DNA of 64,000 nucleotides from Lachnospiraceae bacterium (GTDB lineage Bacteria; Bacillota; Clostridia; Lachnospirales; Lachnospiraceae): the NCBI GenBank assembly GCA_910575155.1, contig CAJTDX010000002.1:232587-296586 (forward strand). Direction: 5' to 3'. The notes beneath the pieces were generated by a model, which did not search any database, was not told where the DNA came from, and saw only the letters and a list, made by a program, of their open reading frames with translations. A program made the translations under genes and the position numbers. This document shows, piece after piece, positions 1-7,886 of this stretch (position 1 is its first letter; every line of letters begins with the position of its first letter).

Positions 1-786
1 AAGTATGCTGTGGTGGAGAATACGCTGATTTTTCAGGGAATTGCGGAAAATGGTGCGCCGAGCGTTACATTTCCGGCAGGAGAGCCAGAAGACGTGCGCA
101 GGGCGCTGGAAGCGGTCATACAATGGTTCCAAAAGCAGCAGGCGTCGTTTCGTATGCATCTGGTGCAGCCGAAGGAATTTGAACTGCTGGAATCCTGGTT
201 TCCCGGCAAATACCAGATCGATTATAACAGGGATATTGCGGATTATGTGTATGAGACAGAGAAACTGGCAAGCCTTGCCGGGAAAAAGCTCCATGGCAAA
301 CGAAATCATGTGAATCGTTTTCTGGAACACAATCCGGAATGGGTTTATGAAGCAATCTCGCCGGAAAATGTGGAGGACTGTTTTCAGATGGCATTGAAAT
401 GGCGGGAGGAAATGCAGTGTGAAATTGACGTGGAGAAGCGGGATGAGATGTGTGTGACATTAAACGCCCTGCGCCTGATGGAAGAGCTGGGGTTAAAGGG
501 AGGTCTTTTGAGAACCAGACCGCAGGGGGAGGTCATTGCCTTTACGGTCGGGGAACCTTTAGGCAAAGATATGTTTGTGGTGCATATTGAAAAAGCGTTT
601 GCGCAGATCCAGGGCGCTTATCCTATGATAAATCAGCAGTTTGTGCTCCATGAGGCGCAGAATTACAAATATGTGAACCGGGAGGAAGATACCGGCGCAG
701 AAGGTTTGCGAAAAGCAAAGCTTTCGTACCGCCCGGTATTTCTGATCGAAAAAGGCGTGGTGACGCTTAAGGATTGTTCGCAGTAG
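1..786 (+). CDS. DUF2156 family protein, 5' end outside the window
   Basis: The frame is open from base 1 (Lys-Tyr-Ala before the GTG at 10), so the gene enters from upstream and the true start is not visible. About 261 residues are present; relatives are usually near 300, so some 40-50 N-terminal residues are missing. The sequence resembles the stand-alone DUF2156 / phosphatidylglycerol lysyltransferase C-terminal-like family, which has a GNAT-related fold. Visible features are a basic KKLHGKRNHVNRF stretch and a C-terminal NREEDTGAEGLRKAK segment, both common in the family. No membrane segment is seen. The substrate is not established. It is followed by 123 bp before the CobW pair and may not be cotranscribed with it. 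Confidence 0.75.
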   Translation, partial: KYAVVENTLIFQGIAENGAPSVTFPAGEPEDVRRALEAVIQWFQKQQASFRMHLVQPKEFELLESWFPGKYQIDYNRDIADYVYETEKLASLAGKKLHGKRNHVNRFLEHNPEWVYEAISPENVEDCFQMALKWREEMQCEIDVEKRDEMCVTLNALRLMEELGLKGGLLRTRPQGEVIAFTVGEPLGKDMFVVHIEKAFAQIQGAYPMINQQFVLHEAQNYKYVNREEDTGAEGLRKAKLSYRPVFLIEKGVVTLKDCSQ

Positions 787-909
787 CTGTCTGGCCGGGA
801 ATGTCTGAATGGTTATGTCCACAGGGCATACTGTAATTCATGCCCCTGACGGGGCGGACGGACTTCGTTTGGTGATGTATGAAATATGTGAAAACAGGAG
901 GAAAAGAAT

Positions 910-2118
910 ATGACAAAAATAGATATTATTTCTGGTTTTTTAGGAGCTGGAAAGACAACTTTTATCAAAAAGATGCTGGAGGACGTCTTTAAGGGTGAGA
1001 AGATTGTGCTGATTGAGAATGAGTTTGGGGAGATTGGCATTGACGGCGGTTTTTTGAAAGATTCCGGCATTGAGATCAGCGAACTGAATTCCGGTTGTAT
1101 CTGCTGTTCTCTGGTGGGAGATTTTGGCAAGAACCTGCGGGAAGTTATGGAGCGTTTCCATCCCGACCGCATTCTGATTGAGCCGTCCGGTGTGGGAAAA
1201 TTGTCTGACGTGATGAAGTCCGTACAGGAGGTGGAAGCGGAAAATGAGGTGAAACTCAACGGGCGTCTTACCGTGGTCAATACGGCAAAAGCCAAAAAGC
1301 AAATGAAAGCATTTGGAGAATTTTTTAATAATCAGATTATGTATGCCACGGTTGTAGTGTTAAGCCGGACCCAGAACGTGAAGCCGGAACAGACAGAAGA
1401 GGTGGTAAAGGCAATCCGGGAGAAAAATCCACAGGCCGCCATCATCACCACGCCCTGGGATGAGATCGACGGAACGCAGATTTATAAACTGATGGAACAC
1501 CAGAAATCATTGGAACAAGAGCTTATGGAAGCGCATACATGCGATCATGAGCATGGACACGGCGATCATCATGACCACAACCATGAGCATGGATCAGACT
1601 GCGGCTGTCATGAGCATGACCATCATGACCACAACCATGAGCATGGATCAGACTGCGGCTGTCATGAGCATGACCATCATGACCATCATCATGAGCATGG
1701 ATCAGACTGCGGCTGTCATGAGCATGACTGCGATCATCATAACCATCATGAGCATGGATCGGACTGCGGCTGTCATGAGCATGACCATCATGACCATCAT
1801 CATGAGCATGGACACGGCGATCATCATGACCACCATCATGCAGACGAAGTATTTACAAGCTGGGGGAAGGAGACGCCTCACGTATTTTCCAGGGATACCA
1901 TTGAACACGCAATGAAAGTGTTCTGTGAGACAGAGGAGTATGGAACGGTTCTGCGTGCAAAAGGAATGGTTCCGGGCCAGGACGGAACATGGATTTATTT
2001 TGATATGGTAGATGGAGAATATGAGCTCAGGAGCGGGGAAGCAGATTATACCGGAAGGCTCTGCGTGATTGGTACGAATCTTGAGGAAGAAAAACTGGAA
2101 GCATTATTTGGCATATAA
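910..2118 (+). CDS. CobW/G3E-family GTPase with His/Cys-rich tandem repeat (putative metallochaperone)
   Basis: 402-aa G3E P-loop GTPase. Walker A is GFLGAGKTT at residues 9-17; SGCICC at 61-66 is the conserved CxCC metal site; EPSG lies near residue 97. The usual NKxD base-recognition motif appears as SRTQ, a divergence. Residues about 212-312 form a region very rich in His, Asp, Glu and Cys, with four copies of GSDCGCHEHD. A CobW C-terminal domain follows (about 315-402). Family members insert Zn, Co or Ni into client proteins; the repeat suggests metal buffering or storage, which is inference. AGGAGG lies just before the ATG. It is 27 bp from a second GTPase gene, so the two are probably one operon. 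Confidence 0.9.
   Translation: MTKIDIISGFLGAGKTTFIKKMLEDVFKGEKIVLIENEFGEIGIDGGFLKDSGIEISELNSGCICCSLVGDFGKNLREVMERFHPDRILIEPSGVGKLSDVMKSVQEVEAENEVKLNGRLTVVNTAKAKKQMKAFGEFFNNQIMYATVVVLSRTQNVKPEQTEEVVKAIREKNPQAAIITTPWDEIDGTQIYKLMEHQKSLEQELMEAHTCDHEHGHGDHHDHNHEHGSDCGCHEHDHHDHNHEHGSDCGCHEHDHHDHHHEHGSDCGCHEHDCDHHNHHEHGSDCGCHEHDHHDHHHEHGHGDHHDHHHADEVFTSWGKETPHVFSRDTIEHAMKVFCETEEYGTVLRAKGMVPGQDGTWIYFDMVDGEYELRSGEADYTGRLCVIGTNLEEEKLEALFGI
1591..1845 (+). repeat. In-frame 54-bp tandem repeat encoding a His/Cys metal-binding tract
   Basis: The unit starting GGATCAGACTGCGGC begins at 1591, 1645, 1699 and 1756, so the spacing is 54, 54 and 57 bp; the last interval has one extra codon. Each unit encodes GSDCGCHEHD followed by a run of Asp-His residues. 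The near identity of the copies points to recent slippage or unequal exchange, and repeat number may vary between strains. Confidence 0.95.
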
Positions 2119-2145
2119 AAAGTCAGTCAGAAAGGGTGTGAGAGC

Positions 2146-3087
2146 ATGGAAATTCCGGTATATTTATTTTCCGGATTTATGGACAGCGGCAAAAGCTCCC
2201 TGATACGGGAAACTCTGATCGAGGGGGACTTCAGCCAGCAGGGAAAGACTTTGCTGATTCTGTGTGAAGATGGAGAGACAGAATTTGAGGAGGAAGAGCT
2301 GGCAAAAGTAAATACAGTGATGGCGATGATAGAAGAGGAAGAAGCATTCACTTCTGCGAAGCTGAAAGAACTGCAGCTTGCCCATCAGCCGGATCAGGTA
2401 TTTATTGAATATAATGGAACCTGGCAGATGTCTGCTTTTCTGGAACTGGAGCTGCCAGCGGACTGGGTGCTGGTACAGTCTCTGGCCACAGTGGACGCCA
2501 CGACTTTTGAAATGTATCTGAATAATATGCGCGCTATGATTATGGAACAGCTTTTTGCGGCAGATGTGGTAATTTTAAACCGCTGTGAAGACGATACCCC
2601 CAAAGGAAAATTCCGCCGTGCCATCAAAGCTGTGAACCGCAAGGCGCAGATTGCCTATGAGCGCACAGACGGCACGATTGATGAAAATGATTTGGAAGAA
2701 CTGCCTTACGATCTGAATCAGGAAATTATAGATATTTCCGATATGGATTATGGAATCTGGTATATGGACGCGCTGGATGATCCCAGGAAATATGAAGGGA
2801 AGAAGGTGCGGTTTTTAGCTCTGGTTTACCGTCCGGAGAAGATGAAGAAGGGGGTGTTTGTGCCGGGGCGTTTCGCCATGACCTGCTGTGTGGACGATAT
2901 AACGTTTGTGGGATTTAAATGCAAATATGAGAAAGCAGCGGAAATAGCCCATAAATCCTGGATAACCATTACAGCGCAGATGCACTGTGAATTTGCTATG
3001 GAATATAAAGGAAAGGGGCCGGTGCTGTACGCACTGGAAATTCAGCCGGCAGAAAAACCGGAGGATGAACTGATTTATTTTAGCTGA
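2146..3087 (+). CDS. CobW-like GTPase with C-terminal DUF1980/TIGR03943-like domain
   Basis: 313 aa. The N-terminal half is a G3E-type P-loop domain with GFMDSGKSS at residues 10-18, IEYNGTW near 87 and NRCEDD as a possible base-recognition motif. It lacks the CxCC metal motif of its neighbour. Residues about 200-313 look like the C-terminal part of DUF1980/TIGR03943 proteins: a KYEGKKVRF strand, then GRFAMTCCVDD with a Cys pair near 247-248, ending in LIYFS. TIGR03943 proteins usually pair with a separate permease, which is not seen here. The arrangement suggests a GTPase fused to a metal-responsive or membrane-partner domain. It follows the His-rich GTPase by 27 bp. Confidence 0.75.
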   Translation: MEIPVYLFSGFMDSGKSSLIRETLIEGDFSQQGKTLLILCEDGETEFEEEELAKVNTVMAMIEEEEAFTSAKLKELQLAHQPDQVFIEYNGTWQMSAFLELELPADWVLVQSLATVDATTFEMYLNNMRAMIMEQLFAADVVILNRCEDDTPKGKFRRAIKAVNRKAQIAYERTDGTIDENDLEELPYDLNQEIIDISDMDYGIWYMDALDDPRKYEGKKVRFLALVYRPEKMKKGVFVPGRFAMTCCVDDITFVGFKCKYEKAAEIAHKSWITITAQMHCEFAMEYKGKGPVLYALEIQPAEKPEDELIYFS

Positions 3088-3104
3088 TTGTATGGAAGGC
3101 GGTT

Positions 3105-3788
3105 ATGGTGATGGAAGCAGACAGCAGGCTGTCGGAGCGGATTGCGGACAGTATTTTGTCTATGATTACAGCGGAACAGCGGTTCTTGCCAGGCAGTAAA
3201 CTGCCAAATGAAAATATATTGTCCCAGGAACTTAAGGTAAGCCGTACCACGCTGCGGGAGGCGATCCGTATTCTTGCCACAGAAGGAATTTTGGAGATCC
3301 GGCGCGGTAAAGGAACGTTTGTACGGGAGGATTTTAAGACAGACCGGACAAAAGAACTGTCTGGTCTTGCCATGGCAAAGGTGAACGCGAGGGATTTATA
3401 TGAAATGCGTTTGATTTTTGAGCCGGAAGCAGCTTATTATGCGGCGCTGCGCGCCACAGAAGAAGAAATTCACAGGATTCTGGCGTTAGGAGCAGAAATT
3501 GAAGAGCGGATCCGGCAGAACAAAGACCGCACAGAGGTGGAGCAGGCATTTCACAAATCAATTGCCAGAGCCACCCACAATGAATTTATGAATCAGCTTA
3601 TGCCTGTGATTTACGAGGGGATCAATAAAGGCGTCCGGCTTTCCCGTGTCCATGAGGAGGCGGTGCAGGCTACGCTTGTGGATCATAAGATATTGATGGA
3701 TTTTTTGAAAGCACGGAATGGAGAAGGGGCAAGAAACGCCATGCGCATTCACATTTTACATGCCATGGCCCAGCTTCCCATGGATTGA
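3105..3788 (+). CDS. FadR-subfamily GntR transcriptional regulator
   Basis: 227 aa. The N-terminal winged helix (about 8-75) has the GntR signature LPNENILSQEL and SRTTLREAIRIL, with the wing GKGTFV. An all-helical FCD ligand domain follows (about 90-220), with EPEAAYYAA and a conserved His cluster (FHKSIA, VDHKILMDF, MRIHIL) that in this family often binds a metal and an organic acid. The gene starts 17 bp after the second GTPase and probably belongs to its operon, so it may regulate it; the effector cannot be read from the sequence. A second in-frame ATG at 3111 is an alternative start. Confidence 0.9.
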   Translation: MVMEADSRLSERIADSILSMITAEQRFLPGSKLPNENILSQELKVSRTTLREAIRILATEGILEIRRGKGTFVREDFKTDRTKELSGLAMAKVNARDLYEMRLIFEPEAAYYAALRATEEEIHRILALGAEIEERIRQNKDRTEVEQAFHKSIARATHNEFMNQLMPVIYEGINKGVRLSRVHEEAVQATLVDHKILMDFLKARNGEGARNAMRIHILHAMAQLPMD

Positions 3789-3829
3789 AAACTTGTATCA
3801 TCAGAAAGAATGTGAAGGAGGAACGGCAG

Positions 3830-4423
3830 ATGGGACGGCAGGACAGGTACGAAACAGAAGAAGCTATGCAGGAAGAAACAGGGGACAGGAACGGGGAGAA
3901 GCATGACAAGAGGAGAAAAATTCTGAAAGAAGTTTTTAATAATGCGGTTATGATTATGATTGCTCTGGGAGTTGGTTTTTTTCTCAATAAATATGTGGTT
4001 GCCAATGCTCAGGTTCCCACAGGATCTATGGAAACGACGGTAATGGCGGGAGACAGAATACTGGTGAATCGTTTGTCGTACGTATTTGGAGAGCCGCAGA
4101 GAGGGGATATTGTGACGTTTATTTATCCCGACGATGGAGAAACGCTTTACCTGAAACGGATTATGGGGCTGCCGGGAGAAACCATTGCCGGAAAAGACGG
4201 CGTAATCTACATCAATCATAAGCCTTTGGAGGAGGATTTTACCCAGGAAGTGAGCGATGATTTTGGTCCCTATACCGTCCCGGAAGGAACCTATTTTATG
4301 ATGGGAGATAACCGCAATAATTCCTGGGATTCCAGGTACTGGGAACATAAATTTGTAAAAACAGAGGACATTATCGGAAAAGCGGAGATAAGCTATTTTC
4401 CGCATCCGCGTCTGTTAAAATAG
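3830..4423 (+). CDS. lepB: Signal peptidase I
   Basis: 197 aa. The ATG at 3830 is preceded by AAGGAGG at 3815-3821 with 8-nt spacing, so it is preferred to a TTG at 3785 that would overlap the regulator. A charged cytoplasmic N-terminus is followed by one membrane helix (about 33-52). Box B is PTGSME with the nucleophilic Ser, and the general-base Lys lies in LKRIMGLPGE. GDNRNNSWDSR is the conserved box E. The enzyme removes signal peptides from secreted proteins on the outer face of the membrane. Its length is typical for Gram-positive type I peptidases. Confidence 0.95.
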   Translation: MGRQDRYETEEAMQEETGDRNGEKHDKRRKILKEVFNNAVMIMIALGVGFFLNKYVVANAQVPTGSMETTVMAGDRILVNRLSYVFGEPQRGDIVTFIYPDDGETLYLKRIMGLPGETIAGKDGVIYINHKPLEEDFTQEVSDDFGPYTVPEGTYFMMGDNRNNSWDSRYWEHKFVKTEDIIGKAEISYFPHPRLLK

Positions 4424-4433
4424 CAGGATGAGA

Positions 4434-4478
4434 GATACAGCCAGTTGCCAAAGGACAATGCGCTGTATTTCTTTATTC
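4434..4478 (+). terminator. Probable terminator after lepB
   Basis: ATACAGC at 4435-4441 pairs with GCTGTAT at 4462-4468 and a T-rich tail follows. The stem is short and the loop is 20 nt, so the call is moderate. Confidence 0.45.
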
Positions 4479-4524
4479 TGTAAAAAAGTAATCGCTCTGA
4501 GGCAGGAATAAGAGGAGAAGAAGC

Positions 4525-7500
4525 ATGTCATTACAGTTAATTTTCGGAGGCTCCGGCAGCGGAAAATCTGATTATGTATACCAAAGAATTTTAGATCAGT
4601 CAGAGAGAGAGCCAGACTGCACCTTTTTTGTTCTGGTGCCAGAACAATTTACCATGCAGACGCAGCGGGAACTGGTGGGAAGACAGGAAAACCACAGTAT
4701 TATGAATGTGGACGTGGTAAGTTTCAATCGCCTTGCTTACCGCATTTTTGACGAGCTGGGTATGGGAAATCTGAATATTTTGGAGGAGACAGGAAAAAAT
4801 CTGGTACTGCGCCGGGTGGCGGAAGAACAGCAGGGTAATTTAAAACTGCTGAAGGCAAATATGAAAAAAACCGGATATATTACGGAGATGAAGTCTATTA
4901 TTTCTGAGCTGACCCAATACCGGATTGCGCCGCAGCATCTGAACGCGCTGATTGAAGAGCAGAAGCATCTGCCTTCATTCCGCTATAAAATGCAGGATAT
5001 TCAGACCATGTATCAGGGGTTTTTGGATTATCTGGAAGGCAGATTTATTACGGCGGAAGAATTGCTTGAAGTGTTTGCCAACGAGGCGGAACGCTCGCAG
5101 ATTCTTCGAAATTCCGTGATAGTCCTGGATGGATTTACCGGGTTTACGCCAGTGCAGTATTATCTTTTAGAACGCCTCGTAAAACTTGCCAGAGACATTC
5201 TGGTGACAGTAACGCTGGATCAGAGGGAGGACCCGTATCACGACAGGGGCGTTCAGGATTTGTTTTATATGAGCAAGAAAACAGCGGCGGCTCTGACAAA
5301 AATTGCAGCCAGACAACATGTGGACGTTGCGGAGCCGCTTTGGATTCCCCATAGCGATAAAAGCCGTTTTACAAACTCTCCGGCTTTGTTGTGGCTGGAG
5401 CAGAATTTGTTCAGGGTAAAACCGGAAGTATATAATCTGTCTGGGACGGAGCAGGCACAGGAGCAGGATATTTTTCTTTACTCTCTGGCGAATCCCCGGC
5501 AGGAGCTGGAATTTGTGGCGGGAAAAATCAGGGAGCTTGTCAGAGACAGGGGCTATCGCTATCAGGACATTGCCATTGTCTGCGGAGACGTGGAACTGTA
5601 TGGAACTTATGCGCAGGAGATTTTCGATACCTTTGAAGTCCCGTTATTTTTAGACGCCAGGAAGGATATTTTATTTCATCCAATGACCGAATTTTTAAGA
5701 GGAGTTCTGCTGATTGCGGAGCAGGATTTTTCTTATGAAGCGGTGCTGGGATATCTGCGCTGCGGCTTGTCCGGCTTTTGCATGGAAGAAATCGATTTGC
5801 TGGAAAATTATATTCTTGCAGAAAATATCCGGGGATTTCGAAAATGGCAGAAAAAATGGGTGCGCAGGGGCAGTGTCAATGATCAGGAGGAACTGGACGA
5901 GATCAACCGCCTGCGGGAACGGTTTATGGAACAGTTTACGCCGTTGCGGGAAATATTCACAGGGGGCGGGCATAGCGTGCTGGAGGAATCCAGAGTCCTC
6001 TATGAGCTTATGTGTTCCCTGGACGTGGAAGGGATGCTCAACGAGTATGAGGAAAGCTTTCAGGAACAGGGGGAGACGGCTCTTGCCAGGGAATATGCGC
6101 AGATTTATAAAACGGTGATGGATCTTTTGGATAAGATGGTGGAGCTTCTGGGAGAAGAACAGATGCGCGTCAGGGAATACCGGGAGATTCTGGAAGCGGG
6201 CCTGGAAGCGGCGGCGATTGGGATTATCCCTCCCGGCTATGACCGTGTGGTGTTCGGAGACATAGAGAGAAGCCGCCTGTCCCATATTAAGGCGCTCTTT
6301 TTTATCGGAGTGAACGACGGGCTGATCCCCAAAATGGTGGAGCACGGAGGAATTATTTCGCAGACAGACCGGGAATTGTTTGCCGCGAATGAAATGGAAC
6401 TATCTCCCACGGACCGGGAGCGGAGTTTTATCCAGAAATTTTATCTCTACCTGAATCTGACCAAGCCCTCGGAAAAGCTGTATATTACCTGGTTTCGGGT
6501 AAATCAGGAAGGAAAAGAAAGCCGCAAATCCTATCTGGCGGCAGCGATTCAGAAAATGTTTCCGGACTTTGCGCCTCTGAGAGTGGAGGAGCTGTCAGGA
6601 TTTGAGCAGATTGTAACGCCCAAAAGCAGCCGCAGATTTCTGGTGGAGGGACTGAAAAAAGCCAAAAGAGGAGAATGGTCCCAGGAATGGATGGGACTGT
6701 ATCAATGGTATGAGAAACAGCCAGAATGGCGCGGGCAGCTTCTGCCATTTCTGGAGGCGGCATTTTACCAGTATCAGAAGCAGAATATGGGAAAACAGGT
6801 CACAAGAGAACTCTATGGGAGCGTGCTGGAACACAGTGTCACCCGTTTGGAGCAGTTCAGCGCCTGTGCCTGCAGTCATTTTCTGCAGTATGGCCTCAAA
6901 CTTCAGGAACGCAGCCTGGGAGAGTTTGCAGCGGTGGATATGGGAACCATGTTTCACCAGGTGCTAGAGCATTATGCGAACGCTATGGAGCGGGCGGGCT
7001 ATCATTGGTTCGATGTGCCAGAGCAAGAGCAGGAGCGGCTGATGGACGAGGCAATCGAGGAAACGCTGGGCGCCGGGTTCGACAGTCTGCTATTGCAGGA
7101 AGCGAGGACGGCATATCTTCTCGAGCGGATGAAACGCATTTTAAAACGAACGGTGGAAACGATTGCCGAGCAGATTCGCACCAGTCATTTTTCGCCGGAG
7201 GGCTACGAGATTTCCTTTTCCTTTGTGGAAGATTTGGAATCTGTGAATTTTATTTTAAACGATCAGGAAAAAATGCGGCTGCGGGGCAGAATTGACCGCA
7301 TTGATACGCATAAAACAGAGGACGCGGTTTATGTGAAGGTGGTGGATTACAAATCCGGCAATCAGGATTTTCAGCTTTTATCCCTGTATCATGGCTTACA
7401 GCTTCAGCTTGTGGTATATTTGAACTCCGCCATGGAGCTGCTTAAGAAAAAATATCCGCAGAAAGAGGTTTTGCCGGGGGGGATGTACTATTATCATCTG

Positions 7501-7881
7501 GACGATCCTATGATAAAAGGGGAACCCGGAAAAACGGACGTTCAGATTCAGGAGGAAATCTTAAAGGAGCTGAAATTAAAGGGAGTGGCCTCCCAGATCG
7601 CGGATGACAGCGTCAGCGCTAAGGCAAAAAAAGCCGCAGCGGAAGAATTCCGGATTCTTTCCGGGTATGTGAATCACAAGATACAGGAAATCGGCAGGAA
7701 GATTTTTCAGGGAGAGATTCTGGCGAATCCCTATCAGTTGGGAGACAGTACCGGATGTGATTTTTGCCCCTATCATGGGATCTGCGGATTTGATGCCGGA
7801 AGGCATGGGCAGGATTACCGGAAACTGGAAAATATCAAAGATGAGGGAGAAATTCTGAGAAAAATGCAGGAGGAGATGTAA
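4525..7881 (+). CDS. addB: AddAB helicase-nuclease subunit AddB
   Basis: 1118 aa. The P-loop GGSGSGKSD lies at residues 8-16. The C-terminal RecB-type nuclease has VVDYKSGNQD near 940. Four Cys of the Fe-S staple are visible: one near 780 (SACACSHF region) and CDFCPYHGIC near 1077. AddB pairs with AddA to process double-strand breaks and load RecA at Chi-like sites. The start is supported by AGGAGA before ATG 4525. The stop lies 5 bp before addA, as expected for a coupled operon. The length is usual for Firmicutes AddB. Confidence 0.97.
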   Translation: MSLQLIFGGSGSGKSDYVYQRILDQSEREPDCTFFVLVPEQFTMQTQRELVGRQENHSIMNVDVVSFNRLAYRIFDELGMGNLNILEETGKNLVLRRVAEEQQGNLKLLKANMKKTGYITEMKSIISELTQYRIAPQHLNALIEEQKHLPSFRYKMQDIQTMYQGFLDYLEGRFITAEELLEVFANEAERSQILRNSVIVLDGFTGFTPVQYYLLERLVKLARDILVTVTLDQREDPYHDRGVQDLFYMSKKTAAALTKIAARQHVDVAEPLWIPHSDKSRFTNSPALLWLEQNLFRVKPEVYNLSGTEQAQEQDIFLYSLANPRQELEFVAGKIRELVRDRGYRYQDIAIVCGDVELYGTYAQEIFDTFEVPLFLDARKDILFHPMTEFLRGVLLIAEQDFSYEAVLGYLRCGLSGFCMEEIDLLENYILAENIRGFRKWQKKWVRRGSVNDQEELDEINRLRERFMEQFTPLREIFTGGGHSVLEESRVLYELMCSLDVEGMLNEYEESFQEQGETALAREYAQIYKTVMDLLDKMVELLGEEQMRVREYREILEAGLEAAAIGIIPPGYDRVVFGDIERSRLSHIKALFFIGVNDGLIPKMVEHGGIISQTDRELFAANEMELSPTDRERSFIQKFYLYLNLTKPSEKLYITWFRVNQEGKESRKSYLAAAIQKMFPDFAPLRVEELSGFEQIVTPKSSRRFLVEGLKKAKRGEWSQEWMGLYQWYEKQPEWRGQLLPFLEAAFYQYQKQNMGKQVTRELYGSVLEHSVTRLEQFSACACSHFLQYGLKLQERSLGEFAAVDMGTMFHQVLEHYANAMERAGYHWFDVPEQEQERLMDEAIEETLGAGFDSLLLQEARTAYLLERMKRILKRTVETIAEQIRTSHFSPEGYEISFSFVEDLESVNFILNDQEKMRLRGRIDRIDTHKTEDAVYVKVVDYKSGNQDFQLLSLYHGLQLQLVVYLNSAMELLKKKYPQKEVLPGGMYYYHLDDPMIKGEPGKTDVQIQEEILKELKLKGVASQIADDSVSAKAKKAAAEEFRILSGYVNHKIQEIGRKIFQGEILANPYQLGDSTGCDFCPYHGICGFDAGRHGQDYRKLENIKDEGEILRKMQEEM

Positions 7882-7886
7882 GCGGC

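Noticed and set aside
1547..1915. Frames in the CobW repeat encoding Met/Thr/Ile-rich repeats on both strands
   Set aside because: They are shadows of the His/Cys repeat in other frames.
3785..3829. TTG start for signal peptidase I
   Set aside because: It would overlap the regulator gene; AAGGAGG is ideally placed for ATG 3830.
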